Shown here piece by piece: positions 17,520 through 26,537 of a stretch of 53,731 bases of DNA. Position 1 is the stretch's first letter. Each line of letters starts with the position of its first letter. The translations under genes and the position numbers were made by a program. The notes beneath the pieces were generated by a model. That model made no database searches and was not told where the DNA came from. It saw only the letters and a list, made by a program, of their open reading frames with translations. The stretch is from Gammaproteobacteria bacterium (GTDB lineage Bacteria; Pseudomonadota; Gammaproteobacteria; GRL18), in NCBI GenBank assembly GCA_027012135.1, contig JALUZF010000233.1:1-53731 (forward strand). Reading direction: 5' to 3'.

Positions 17520-17939
17520 GTGACAACCATTGATCTTAAAAAAGCCGGCCTTAAAGCAACTCTGCCTCGCCTGAAAATTCTTGAATTACTCGAAAGAGCT
17601 GATGTACGCCATATGAGTGCGGAGGATGTCTATAAAAAACTCCTTGAAATCGGAGAAGACGTCGGCCTGGCAACCGTTTACCGGGTTCTGACCCAGTTTG
17701 AAGGTGCCGGCCTGGTGTCACGCCACCATTTTGAAGGCGGTCACTCGGTTTTTGAACTAAACCAGGGCAACCATCACGACCACCTGGTATGTGTACAATG
17801 CGGCAAGGTGGAAGAGTTTATGGAAGAAACCATTGAAAACTGCCAGCACAAGGTAGCCGAGAAGTTTGGTTATAAAATGACCGATCACAGTCTTTATATT
17901 TATGGCATTTGTCCTGAGTGTCAGAAAGAGCAGGATTAA
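17520..17939 (+). CDS. fur: Ferric uptake regulator Fur
   Basis: 139 residues from a GTG start. The winged helix spans residues ~10-80 (recognition region VGLATVYRVLTQFEGAGLV). The metal sites are visible as HHDH at 85-88, C91-x2-C94 and C131-x2-C134. With Fe2+ it represses iron-uptake genes by binding Fur boxes; feoAB further along this window is a natural target. The bamE-fur-recN order is a conserved gammaproteobacterial arrangement. Confidence 0.97.
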   Translation: MTTIDLKKAGLKATLPRLKILELLERADVRHMSAEDVYKKLLEIGEDVGLATVYRVLTQFEGAGLVSRHHFEGGHSVFELNQGNHHDHLVCVQCGKVEEFMEETIENCQHKVAEKFGYKMTDHSLYIYGICPECQKEQD

Positions 17940-17940
17940 G

Positions 17941-17962
17941 CGCTGAGCGCTGAGAAAGAGCC
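17941..17962 (+). repeat. 16-base repeat copy 2, after fur
   Basis: Two CTGAGCG-like heptamers are followed by GCGCTGAGAAAGAGCC (17947-17962), identical to the motif at the rnfH stop. The heptamer is a one-base variant of the CTGAACG unit of the 16596-16679 array. Confidence 0.75.
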
Positions 17963-18002
17963 TTCGGGAGAGAGGTAAAAATAAGTATCAGGAACAATAC
18001 AA

Positions 18003-18236
18003 ATGGATTTTGAAATAATCGGAGAGCTTAAAAACTCGGAAACTTTTGCCCAGGGTACTGGTATTCGGGAAATTGGTCGTTTGCGTAAACTCTACGGTCA
18101 TGGACACTGGCGTAAACGGAAAGGCATTGCTACAGTTAGGTTAAAAGACGGGACCGAACTGGAAGCAGAACTGCATTGGTATGAAGCCAATGGTGTTGGT
18201 AAACGTGAATTTAAGATTAAACGATATATCGACTGA
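18003..18236 (+). CDS. Unknown 77-residue protein, first of a two-gene module
   Basis: 77 residues with AGGAA 8 bases before the ATG. The protein is compact and basic, with a motif-like middle (IREIGRLRKLYG, then WRKRKGIATVRLKDGTEL) and an end HWYEANGVGKREFKIKRYID. It looks like a small beta-rich fold. No signal peptide or membrane segment is present. I recall similar unnamed proteins in diverse bacteria but cannot name a family. The partner gene starts 11 bases after the stop. A toxin-antitoxin-like or nucleic-acid-binding role is possible but unproven. Confidence 0.7.
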   Translation: MDFEIIGELKNSETFAQGTGIREIGRLRKLYGHGHWRKRKGIATVRLKDGTELEAELHWYEANGVGKREFKIKRYID

Positions 18237-18247
18237 GGAGTTTGGAC

Positions 18248-18463
18248 ATGCGAAAATTTGTTGTTTGTGTCGATAATGAAGGTTATGAAGCATCCCTTGA
18301 AAAACGTAAATTATATGAAGTGGTACCTGACCCTGACGCTTTAAAACATAATCAAATCAGGGTTATCGACGAATCCGGTGAGGATTATTTATTTTCAACG
18401 GACTGTTTTCTGGAAGTGCCTCTGTCAGAAGTCATTGCAGAAAAACTGGCTCATGTTGCATAA
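18248..18463 (+). CDS. Unknown 71-residue protein, second of a two-gene module
   Basis: 71 residues from the ATG at 18248, with GAGGAG well placed upstream; an in-frame TTG at 18242 sits too close to that site. The sequence is acidic (KFVVCVDNEGYEASLEKRKL, then RVIDESGEDYLF and a short helical end). The acidic protein following a basic one is reminiscent of an interacting pair. No named family is recognised. The module lies between fur and recN, which are usually neighbours. Confidence 0.7.
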   Translation: MRKFVVCVDNEGYEASLEKRKLYEVVPDPDALKHNQIRVIDESGEDYLFSTDCFLEVPLSEVIAEKLAHVA

Positions 18464-18496
18464 CTTATAATATATAAACAAAGCCTTTAATTTAGT

Positions 18497-20173
18497 TTAA
18501 TCTTTAACACCTTCCAGCATTTCTTTAGCATGTGAACGGGTCTGTTCAGTTATTTTTACCCCCCCAAGCATTCTGGATATTTCGTCAATCCGCTGTTCTT
18601 TATCCAGTATTCTGATGGTTGTTTTTGTACTTTTATCATCGCTTTGCTTTTCTACAAAATAATGGCAATGAGCCTGGGAGGCAACCTGGGCCTGGTGGGT
18701 GACGCATAGTACCTGGGAATTGCTGCCCAGAAGCCTTAATTTACTGCCTACCATTTCTGCAATACCACCGCCAATGCCTACATCCACTTCATCAAAAATT
18801 AAAGTTGGAATCTCGCTGAACTGGGCTGTTACGACCTGTATGGCCAGGCTGATACGGGACAGTTCACCACCGGATACCACTTTGGATAAAGGCCGTAAAG
18901 GTTGTCCGGGATTGGTGGTCACATAAAACTCAATCACTTCCATGCCGTGTAACTGCGGCTGCTCACTGTCTGTGCTGTGCAGGCGGATTTCAAAAACACA
19001 ATGTCCCATGCCCAGTTCATGAATATGGGACATGACCTGCTCAGCCAGTAATTGACTGGCTTTTTCCCGTTCACCGGTAAGTTTTTCGGCCAGTTTAAAA
19101 TACTCCCGGCGGAACTCTTCGACTTCTTTTTCCAGAGTTGCCAGATGACTATCTGCATTTTCCAGTTGTAATAATTCCTGATTCAGCGTTTCAGCATGAC
19201 TGTAAAGTTCATCGGCTTCAATATGATGTTTACGGGCCAGATCATAGATGTCGGCAATACGCTGATCCAGCCAGTTCAGGCGTTCAGGGTCCAGCTCCAG
19301 GCTGTCAATATAGTGACGTAATTCGGAACCGGCCTCGTCAATCTGAATAAAGGCATTATTAAGCAGTTCCAGCACGGGATTAAGCCGGCTGTCCAGCTCG
19401 CCCAGGACGCTGAGTTCATTCAGGGTATGGCTGATCTGACTGCTGATGCTGTTTTCATCTTCACTGAGCTGGTAATAAGCATTTTGTGAGGTTTCTATCA
19501 GCCGGCTGGCATTGCTCAGGCGTTTATGTTCTTCTTCAAGCTTCGGCAGTTCGTTTGCCTGTAAATCAAATTCCTGAAGTTCCTGAACCTGAAAACGCAG
19601 CAGATCCAGCCGGGCATCCCGTTCAGAAGTATCCTGTTGTAACTTTTTATACTCGGTGGATTTTTTCTGCCACTGCTGATAACACTGGTTAAGCTCCTTG
19701 CGCAGGGCATTACTGCCGGCAAAGTTATCCAGCAGCAGGCGCTGTTCATCGGTTTTTAATAAGGCCTGATGGGTATTCTGACCATGAATATTGACCAGTT
19801 TTTCACCCAGCTCCCGTAATACCTGCAAGGGGACTGGCTGACCGTTGATAAAGCCCCGGGAACGGCCTTTAGTATTAATGGTGCGGCGGATCAGGCACTC
19901 AGATGGATTATCCGCATCGTCCAGATCATTATCGCTGAGCCATTGGCTGAGCTGAGCATTATTTAATTCAAATTCTGCTGTAATATCCGCCCGGTCAGCG
20001 CCGTAACGAACTGCAGCCGCTTCAGCACGGTCACCCAGTACCAGTCCTAAAGCATCAATCAGAATGGACTTGCCGGCCCCGGTTTCACCGGTCAGTACGC
20101 TGAAACCAGTATTAAGTTCCAGTTCCAGAAAATCGACAACGGCCAGATTTTTGATGGTAATATGATTCAGCAT
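18497..20173 (-). CDS. recN: DNA repair protein RecN
   Basis: 558 residues, the normal RecN length. Walker A GETGAGKS is at residues 29-36. A central coiled coil runs through residues ~150-370. The ABC signature VSGGELSRISLA and Walker B LIFDEVDVGIGG are near the C terminus. RecN is an SMC-like cytoplasmic ATPase that acts on double-strand breaks with RecA. The gene follows nadK on the same strand with a 48-base gap and is probably co-transcribed. Confidence 0.97.
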   Translation of the reverse strand: MLNHITIKNLAVVDFLELELNTGFSVLTGETGAGKSILIDALGLVLGDRAEAAAVRYGADRADITAEFELNNAQLSQWLSDNDLDDADNPSECLIRRTINTKGRSRGFINGQPVPLQVLRELGEKLVNIHGQNTHQALLKTDEQRLLLDNFAGSNALRKELNQCYQQWQKKSTEYKKLQQDTSERDARLDLLRFQVQELQEFDLQANELPKLEEEHKRLSNASRLIETSQNAYYQLSEDENSISSQISHTLNELSVLGELDSRLNPVLELLNNAFIQIDEAGSELRHYIDSLELDPERLNWLDQRIADIYDLARKHHIEADELYSHAETLNQELLQLENADSHLATLEKEVEEFRREYFKLAEKLTGEREKASQLLAEQVMSHIHELGMGHCVFEIRLHSTDSEQPQLHGMEVIEFYVTTNPGQPLRPLSKVVSGGELSRISLAIQVVTAQFSEIPTLIFDEVDVGIGGGIAEMVGSKLRLLGSNSQVLCVTHQAQVASQAHCHYFVEKQSDDKSTKTTIRILDKEQRIDEISRMLGGVKITEQTRSHAKEMLEGVKD

Positions 20174-20221
20174 AGGGGAACTATTTCAGACTTATGTTTG
20201 GTATTTTTTTAGTTATGAATT

Positions 20222-21136
20222 TTAGTTACGAAGTTTTTCACCCCAGCGTAGCTTGGTACGCAGGATTTTAAAATAATCATAGGTTTTAGGATGCAGAATG
20301 GTAATATGCTTTGGGTGACGCATAATTTTAACATGATCGCCGGGCATTAAGTTAAAGTTAATCTGACCGTCATAGGTGACCTGTGCCTGGGTAGAAAAAC
20401 GATCCGAGACGACAATATCAATTTCACTTTCACCGGATACCACTACAGGGCGATTACTCATGGTGTGCGGGCAGATAGGCACCAGTTCCATAACATTTAA
20501 AGAAGGATATAAAATCGGACCGCCGCCAGACAGGGAATAAGCGGTAGAGCCGGTAGGCGTGGAAATAATCAGGCCGTCAGCATGCATTGAATGCATAAAA
20601 CGATCATCAATATAGGTTTCAATCTCAATCATGCGAGCGACATCTGACTTGTGGATCACCACATCATTAAAGGCATTGCCTCCGCCGAAATAATCACCGT
20701 CCCGTTCTATTTCACTGATAATTAAAAAACGGTTTTCTTCGGTATATTCGCCCGCCATAATTTCATCCAGGGCTTTATGGACATCAATGGCCGATAAATC
20801 GACCAGGAAGCCCAGATGCCCCAGGTTAATGCCCAGCAACGGCACTCCAAAACCTACCAGGCTTCGGGCGGCATTAAGCAGTGTCCCGTCACCACCGACA
20901 ATAATAATTAAATCACAAAGTTCACCCAGCTGGGTACGTGAAGCCGGCTGCATTTCGTGATCGGAAAATACTGCGGCCGTGCTTTCATCCAGAAACACCT
21001 TGCAGCCAATCTGTTCAAAATACTCATGCAGACTGACCAGGGCATCTTCAACACTGGGATCGGCGTATTTTCCAATCAGACCAATAGTATTGAATATTGG
21101 TTTTTTGTCATTATCGGTTGGTGCTATATCTGTCAC
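20222..21136 (-). CDS. nadK: NAD kinase
   Basis: 304 residues from a GTG at 21136, chosen because GAAGGA lies about 7 bases upstream; a TTG at 21172 is in frame but unsupported. The kinase motif GGDGT is at residues 81-85, followed by LGINLGHLGFL and the STPTGSTAYSLSGGGPI segment. The enzyme phosphorylates NAD+ to NADP+ in the cytoplasm. The nadK-recN and divergent hrcA arrangement is standard in gammaproteobacteria. Confidence 0.96.
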   Translation of the reverse strand: MTDIAPTDNDKKPIFNTIGLIGKYADPSVEDALVSLHEYFEQIGCKVFLDESTAAVFSDHEMQPASRTQLGELCDLIIIVGGDGTLLNAARSLVGFGVPLLGINLGHLGFLVDLSAIDVHKALDEIMAGEYTEENRFLIISEIERDGDYFGGGNAFNDVVIHKSDVARMIEIETYIDDRFMHSMHADGLIISTPTGSTAYSLSGGGPILYPSLNVMELVPICPHTMSNRPVVVSGESEIDIVVSDRFSTQAQVTYDGQINFNLMPGDHVKIMRHPKHITILHPKTYDYFKILRTKLRWGEKLRN

Positions 21137-21227
21137 AGGTAATCCTTCGAACAATTTATTATCTACTAGCAAACTAGCATAAATAAACAGGAAAAAAAAC
21201 TCTCAAAGTAATTTAGGTTAAATACTG

Positions 21228-21256
21228 CTTGAAACTGCTGAACATAGCCTTATCTT
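21228..21256 (+). promoter_or_regulatory. Sigma-32-like promoter upstream of hrcA
   Basis: CTTGAAA at 21228-21234 and CCTTATCTT at 21248-21256 are separated by 13 bases, compared with the heat-shock consensus CTTGAAA-N(11-16)-CCCCAT. The -35 is perfect and the -10 is partly degenerate. It lies 36 bases before the hrcA GTG. Confidence 0.6.
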
Positions 21257-21292
21257 GTTATTACATTCATTTTTCTGAGAATTGAGTAAACA

Positions 21293-22339
21293 GTGGCTAA
21301 AACTCCCATTTTTGATGAACGAGCCGGGCAGCTGATGAAAGTACTGGTTGAAAGCTATATCAGCGATGGCCAGCCCGTAGGCTCAAAAGCTCTGGCAGAA
21401 CATTCCGGCTTAAAAGTCAGTGCCGCCACAGTGCGTAATGTTATGGCTGATCTGGAAAAAATGGGGTTGATTCAGTCACCGCATACCTCTGCCGGACGGA
21501 TACCTACCGTACAGGGTTATCGGGTATTTGTTGATTCCCTGTTGTCCGTAAAACGTCCTGATAAACTGCTGTTGAATCAACTGGCATCTCATATCCGTGA
21601 TGCCGAGGAACAAAGCCGGGTACTGGAAAATGTTACCGATACCCTGTCAGGCGTTACTCATTTGGCCTCCCTGGTGGTGCTGCCGAAAAAAGAATTGCTG
21701 TCACTGACCCAGATTGAGTTTATTCCACTGTCCAACCAGCGCATACTGGTCATTCTGGTGCATAGTGATAATGAGGTTCAGAACCGGGTGATACAGACAG
21801 AGCGGGAATATACCGTAGCACAGTTACTGCAGATGAGTAATTATCTGAATCATATACTGGCTGGCAAAACCGTTCGGGAAGCCTGTGAAACCCTGGCCCA
21901 GGAAATGGAAAATACCCGGCAGCAAATGGATGAGATGATGCGTTCTGCTATTAAAATGGCTAACTATGCTTTTGTAGATCAACGTGAACCAAAAGAAGAA
22001 GTTATGATACGCGGTGAAACCAACCTGATGCAGTATGAAGATATTGCGGATATGGGGCAGATGCGCCAGTTGTTTGAAGCTTTTCATGAAAAACAGCATA
22101 TTCTGTCCATTTTAAACCAGGTCAGTAATGCGGATGGGGTTAAATTATTTATCGGTAATGAATCCCGCTACCAGCCGCTGAACGACTGTTCGGTAGTGGC
22201 AGCCCCGTATCAGATAGACGGGCAGACCATGGGAGTGCTGGGTGTTATCGGACCGACTCGCATGGCTTACGACAAAGTTATCCCTATTGTCGATTTGACG
22301 GCAAAATTATTAAGCTCAGCCTTGAATCACGAAAACTAA
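21293..22339 (+). CDS. hrcA: Heat-inducible transcription repressor HrcA
   Basis: 348 residues from a GTG start. The N-terminal winged helix is typical (ESYISDGQPVGSKALAEHSG, then SAATVRNVMADLEKMGLIQSPHTSAGR). A GAF-like effector domain fills the middle and the end carries GVLGVIGPTRM. HrcA normally represses heat-shock operons by binding CIRCE elements; I find no CIRCE inverted repeat in this window. It is followed by grpE. Confidence 0.96.
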   Translation: MAKTPIFDERAGQLMKVLVESYISDGQPVGSKALAEHSGLKVSAATVRNVMADLEKMGLIQSPHTSAGRIPTVQGYRVFVDSLLSVKRPDKLLLNQLASHIRDAEEQSRVLENVTDTLSGVTHLASLVVLPKKELLSLTQIEFIPLSNQRILVILVHSDNEVQNRVIQTEREYTVAQLLQMSNYLNHILAGKTVREACETLAQEMENTRQQMDEMMRSAIKMANYAFVDQREPKEEVMIRGETNLMQYEDIADMGQMRQLFEAFHEKQHILSILNQVSNADGVKLFIGNESRYQPLNDCSVVAAPYQIDGQTMGVLGVIGPTRMAYDKVIPIVDLTAKLLSSALNHEN

Positions 22340-22348
22340 CCCTTATAT
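22321..22348 (+). promoter_or_regulatory. Weak sigma-32-like promoter before grpE
   Basis: CTTGAAT overlaps the last hrcA codons (22321-22327). After 12 bases comes CCCTTATAT (22340-22348). It resembles the dnaK and hrcA heat-shock promoters but is more degenerate. It ends about 94 bases before grpE. Confidence 0.35.
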
Positions 22349-22375
22349 AAAATGTGTCAATTATTAAATTACCTT

Positions 22376-22401
22376 TAAAGCCCGGAAAATTCAGGGCTTT
22401 A
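22376..22401. other. Hairpin in grpE leader
   Basis: TAAAGCCC at 22376-22383 pairs with GGGCTTTA at 22394-22401, 41 bases before the grpE ATG. There is no following T-run of useful length, so attenuation or mRNA stability is possible but unproven. Confidence 0.4.
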
Positions 22402-22441
22402 AAATCAGAAATATCAAACAGGATTAAACCAGGAATACAAA

Positions 22442-23059
22442 ATGGCAGAAGAACAGAAAGTGGATGGACAGTCAGCAGAGGAAAACAGTGCGCAGGCCTC
22501 AAATGCATCTGACCAGGCACAGGAAACAGCACAGGGTAATGACAACGGCGGTGAAGTTACGGATGAACTGGCAGCTCTGGAAGCAGAGGAACTGATAGCA
22601 CATATTAAAAAAGTGCAGGCAAAAGCTGATGAAAACTGGGACATTGCTCTGCGCACTAAGGCTGAAATGGAAAATGTTCGCCGCCGTACCGAAAAAGAAA
22701 TTTCCAATGCCAGAAAATTCGGTGTTGAGAAACTGGTGAATGAAATACTGCCGGTTAAGGATTCTATGGAAATGGGCTTAAAAGCCGCCATTGAACTTGA
22801 TACCGATGATGAAGCGGTACACAAAATCCGTGAAGGTATGGAACTGACCTTAAAAATGATGAATGACGCCATGGCAAAAATTGGTGTAAAAGAAGTCGCA
22901 CCGGAAGAGGGTGAACCCTTTAATGCCGATTTCCACCAGGCCATGTCCATGCAGGAAGTACCGGGCAGAGATCCCAATACCATTGTTGCAGTGGTACAGA
23001 AAGGTTATACCTTAAATGATCGTCTGATCCGCCCAGCCATGGTTATGGTGGCAAAATAA
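22442..23059 (+). CDS. grpE: Nucleotide exchange factor GrpE
   Basis: 205 residues. An acidic, Gln/Ala-rich N-terminal tail precedes the long dimer helix (AKADENWDIALRTKAEMENV) and the C-terminal beta domain (FHQAMSMQEVP, NTIVAVVQKGYTLNDRLIRP). GrpE releases ADP from DnaK. Its place between hrcA and dnaK is the conserved heat-shock cluster order. Confidence 0.97.
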   Translation: MAEEQKVDGQSAEENSAQASNASDQAQETAQGNDNGGEVTDELAALEAEELIAHIKKVQAKADENWDIALRTKAEMENVRRRTEKEISNARKFGVEKLVNEILPVKDSMEMGLKAAIELDTDDEAVHKIREGMELTLKMMNDAMAKIGVKEVAPEEGEPFNADFHQAMSMQEVPGRDPNTIVAVVQKGYTLNDRLIRPAMVMVAK

Positions 23060-23159
23060 CTGTTGCTTCAAACGTGTTGCGAAATTTGCTTAAAATACAC
23101 TAAAAAAGCATAAAAACTTAAAAAACACGCAAAAAAGCACAAAAAAGATTTAATTAACA

Positions 23160-23188
23160 CTTGAAAAGTGGGGGCATAACCCCATCTT
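23160..23188 (+). promoter_or_regulatory. Sigma-32 heat-shock promoter for dnaK
   Basis: CTTGAAA at 23160-23166, a 13-base spacer and CCCCATCTT at 23180-23188 match the heat-shock consensus almost perfectly. The dnaK ATG lies 86 bases downstream, leaving an A-rich leader of roughly 75-80 bases. Confidence 0.85.
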
Positions 23189-23274
23189 CTTTAGCAAGAT
23201 TGAAACTTTAATACGATTTGTAAAAAATTAAGTACAGAAAAAGTACAAAATAAAAATTCTGAGGAGAACAAACA

Positions 23275-25212
23275 ATGGGTAAAATTATCGGTATTGATTT
23301 GGGTACCACCAACTCATGCGTAGCGGTCATGGATGGTGACAAGCCAAAAGTTATAGAAAATGCAGAAGGCGATCGCACCACTCCATCTATCGTTGCTTAT
23401 ACAGAAGATGAAATTCTGGTTGGACAGCCAGCCAAACGCCAGGCGGTAACCAATCCAGCCAACACAATTTATGCAGTTAAACGTCTTATTGGACGTACTT
23501 ATAATGAAGACGCGGTACAGAAAGATATTGAACTTGTACCTTATAAAATTATTAAAGCAGATAATGGCGATGCCTGGGTAGAAGCTCAGGGTAAGAAAAT
23601 GGCGCCACCTGAAGTATCAGCAAAAATTCTACAGAAAATGAAGAAAACTGCAGAAGACTATCTGGGTGAAACCGTAACAGAAGCGGTTATTACTGTTCCT
23701 GCTTACTTTAATGATTCCCAGCGTCAGGCCACTAAAGACGCAGGTAAAATTGCCGGCCTGGATGTAAAACGTATTATTAACGAGCCAACTGCAGCTGCGC
23801 TGGCTTACGGTATGGACAAGAGCAGGGGCGATTCTACTGTTGCGGTATTTGACCTTGGTGGTGGTACATTTGATATCTCCATTATTGAAATTGCTGAAGT
23901 TGATGGTGAACATCAGTTCGAAGTACTATCCACTAATGGTGATACCTTCCTCGGTGGTGAAGACTTTGACTTACGCCTGATTGATTACCTGGCTGATGAG
24001 TTCAAGAAAGACCAGGGTATGGATTTACGTGGTGACCCACTGGCTATGCAGCGTCTGAAAGAAGCGGCAGAAAAAGCCAAGATTGAACTGTCCAGCGCTC
24101 AGCAGACTGATGTTAATCTGCCTTATGTTACCGCTGATGCATCCGGTCCTAAACACCTCAATGTTAAGGTAACCCGTGCTAAGCTGGAGTCTCTGGTAGA
24201 AGAGCTGATTAAGCGTACCATTGAACCCTGTAAAGTCGCACTGAATGATGCTGGACTGTCTGTTAAGGATATTAATGATGTGATTCTGGTTGGTGGTCAG
24301 ACCCGTATGCCTAAAGTACAGGAAGAAGTACAGGCATTCTTTGGTAAGGAACCTCGTAAAGACGTTAACCCAGATGAAGCGGTAGCTGTAGGTGCAGCGA
24401 TTCAGGGCGGTGTCTTAGGTGGTGACGTTAAGGATGTCTTACTGCTGGATGTTACACCACTGTCTCTGGGTATTGAAACTGCCGGCGGTGTGATGACCAA
24501 ACTGGTTGAGAAAAATACTACGATTCCTACCAAGGCGTCACAGGTATTTACTACAGCTGATGATAACCAGACTGCGGTAACGGTACATGTCCTGCAGGGT
24601 GAACGTGAAATGGCCAGTGCCAATAAATCACTGGGTCGTTTTGACCTGTCGGATATTCCACCAGCACCACGTGGAACACCACAGATTGAAGTATCCTTTG
24701 ACCTGGATGCCAACGGTATTCTGAATGTATCGGCTAAGGATAAGGCTACCGGCAAGGAACAGTCCATTGTGATTAAAGCGTCCAGTGGTCTGTCAGACGA
24801 TGAAGTCAACCGTATGGTTCAGGATGCTGAAGCACATAAGGAAGAAGACAGGAAGTTCCATGAGCTGATTACTGTTCGTAACACTGCAGATAATATGATT
24901 CATGCAACGAAGAAGTCCATGGAAGAGCTGGGTGACAAACTGGAAGAAAGTGAAAAAACTTCCATTGAAGCAGCGATTAAAGACCTTGAAGAAGCCATTA
25001 AGGGTGACGACAAGGACGATATCGAAGCCAAGACCAAGGCTCTGACTGATGCGTCTGCAAAAATGGCAGAACGTCTGTATGCTAACCAGGGTGATGCCGC
25101 GGGCACTGCCGGCGGACCTGGTGCAGCAGAAGCTGAAGGCGCTGCTCAGAACACTGCTGATGACGATGTGGTTGACGCAGAGTTCGAAGAAGTGGACGAT
25201 TCCAAGAAGTAA
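23275..25212 (+). CDS. dnaK: Chaperone DnaK (Hsp70)
   Basis: 645 residues, normal length. All Hsp70 signatures are visible: [11 protein letters not shown] at the start, [12 protein letters not shown] in the ATPase domain, [11 protein letters not shown], and the substrate domain beginning [17 protein letters not shown]. The acidic C terminus ([13 protein letters not shown]) is typical. GAGGAG precedes the ATG. It folds and protects proteins in the cytoplasm with DnaJ and GrpE. It is preceded by a sigma-32 promoter and followed by a terminator. Confidence 0.98.
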   Translation: MGKIIGIDLGTTNSCVAVMDGDKPKVIENAEGDRTTPSIVAYTEDEILVGQPAKRQAVTNPANTIYAVKRLIGRTYNEDAVQKDIELVPYKIIKADNGDAWVEAQGKKMAPPEVSAKILQKMKKTAEDYLGETVTEAVITVPAYFNDSQRQATKDAGKIAGLDVKRIINEPTAAALAYGMDKSRGDSTVAVFDLGGGTFDISIIEIAEVDGEHQFEVLSTNGDTFLGGEDFDLRLIDYLADEFKKDQGMDLRGDPLAMQRLKEAAEKAKIELSSAQQTDVNLPYVTADASGPKHLNVKVTRAKLESLVEELIKRTIEPCKVALNDAGLSVKDINDVILVGGQTRMPKVQEEVQAFFGKEPRKDVNPDEAVAVGAAIQGGVLGGDVKDVLLLDVTPLSLGIETAGGVMTKLVEKNTTIPTKASQVFTTADDNQTAVTVHVLQGEREMASANKSLGRFDLSDIPPAPRGTPQIEVSFDLDANGILNVSAKDKATGKEQSIVIKASSGLSDDEVNRMVQDAEAHKEEDRKFHELITVRNTADNMIHATKKSMEELGDKLEESEKTSIEAAIKDLEEAIKGDDKDDIEAKTKALTDASAKMAERLYANQGDAAGTAGGPGAAEAEGAAQNTADDDVVDAEFEEVDDSKK

Positions 25213-25281
25213 TTAGTCTCACTATGAAGCTCGCGTCCGACATAATCAGTTTTGACTATGACCGGCGTGGAGCGTTTAAGA

Positions 25282-25318
25282 ACACAGGATGGGGAATATC
25301 CCTCTCCTGTGTTTTTTT
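25282..25318 (+). terminator. Rho-independent terminator after dnaK
   Basis: ACACAGGA at 25282-25289 pairs with TCCTGTGT at 25305-25312 and is followed by a T-run. It lies between dnaK and dnaJ, so it may only partly uncouple the two genes or lower dnaJ expression. Confidence 0.8.
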
Positions 25319-25364
25319 GTTTTATAAAAATTAATTTTGTCATCACCAGATAAAGAAAGCAGAC

Positions 25365-26507
25365 ATGTCAAAAAGAGATTATTACGAAGTACTTTGTGTT
25401 GAAAGGACGGCCAGTGAGATAGAAATTAAAAAAGCCTATCGCCGTCTTGCTATGAAGCATCATCCGGACAGAAACCCGAATGATACTGAGGCAGAAGCTA
25501 AATTCAAGGAAGCCAAGGAAGCCTATGAAGTGCTCTCCGATGCCCAGAAACGGGCGGCCTATGATCAGTTTGGTCATGCTGGGGTAGAGCAGGGTGCCGG
25601 AATGGGCGGCGGACCTGGCGGTAATTTCAGTGATATTTTTGGCGATGTATTTGGTGATATTTTTGGCGGTGGAGGCGGCGGTCGTCGTGGTGAACGGGTC
25701 TACCGCGGGGCTGATCTGCAGTACAATCTGGAGCTGAGTCTGGAAGATGCGGTACACGGTAAAACGGTTAAAATCCGTGTGCCTACCTATGTCAAATGTA
25801 ATAAATGTAACGGTTCCGGAGCCAAACAAGGTTCCTCACCGGAAACCTGCTCAACCTGTCATGGGGTGGGCCAGGTACGCATGCAGCAGGGTTTTTTCTC
25901 CCTGCAGCAGACCTGTCCAACCTGTCATGGTACGGGCAAGGTCATTAAAGATCCCTGTGATGCCTGTCATGGCGAAGGCCGTATTCAGGAACATAAAACC
26001 CTTTCGGTTAAAGTGCCTGCCGGGGTGGATACCGGTGATCGTATTCGCCTGTCCAATGAAGGTGAAGCCGGGCAGAACGGTGGGCCACCAGGGGATCTGT
26101 ATGTGCATGTACATGTTAAACCCCATGATATCTTTACCCGTGAAGGCAGTGATCTATACTGTGAAGTCCCTATCAATATTGCTACAGCGGCTCTGGGCGG
26201 CACCCTTGAAGTACCTACCCTGGATGGTCGCATTACCCTGAAAGTTCCCCCTGAAACCCAGTCTGGAAAATTATTCCGTCTGCGCAATAAAGGCGTGAGT
26301 TCTGTACGTGGCGGTGTACAGGGGGATTTACTTTGCCGGGTCATTGTAGAAACACCGGTTAAACTGAATGCCCGTCAAAAAGAACTGCTGCAGGAATTTC
26401 AGGCCACTCTGGAAGAAGGCGGCAAAAATCACAGCCCTAAAGCACATAGCTGGCTGGACGGAGTTAAGAAATTCTTTGATGACATGAAGCAGAATATTGG
26501 GTCATAA
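25365..26507 (+). CDS. dnaJ: Co-chaperone DnaJ (Hsp40)
   Basis: 380 residues. The J domain has HPD at residues 33-35. A Gly/Phe-rich linker (residues ~70-110) follows, then four CxxCxGxG zinc motifs: [24 protein letters not shown] and CDACHGEG. The C-terminal substrate-binding beta domains complete a type I DnaJ. It stimulates DnaK ATPase. It sits 152 bases after dnaK and 30 bases before the DsrE-family gene. Confidence 0.98.
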   Translation: MSKRDYYEVLCVERTASEIEIKKAYRRLAMKHHPDRNPNDTEAEAKFKEAKEAYEVLSDAQKRAAYDQFGHAGVEQGAGMGGGPGGNFSDIFGDVFGDIFGGGGGGRRGERVYRGADLQYNLELSLEDAVHGKTVKIRVPTYVKCNKCNGSGAKQGSSPETCSTCHGVGQVRMQQGFFSLQQTCPTCHGTGKVIKDPCDACHGEGRIQEHKTLSVKVPAGVDTGDRIRLSNEGEAGQNGGPPGDLYVHVHVKPHDIFTREGSDLYCEVPINIATAALGGTLEVPTLDGRITLKVPPETQSGKLFRLRNKGVSSVRGGVQGDLLCRVIVETPVKLNARQKELLQEFQATLEEGGKNHSPKAHSWLDGVKKFFDDMKQNIGS

Positions 26508-26537
26508 TAAGGCCTGAAACTGACTTAAGGAGGCGTT

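Noticed and set aside
24402-24809. Long antisense frame inside dnaK
   Set aside because: It is a composition shadow of a highly expressed gene, as seen opposite recN, sbcC and ftsH as well.
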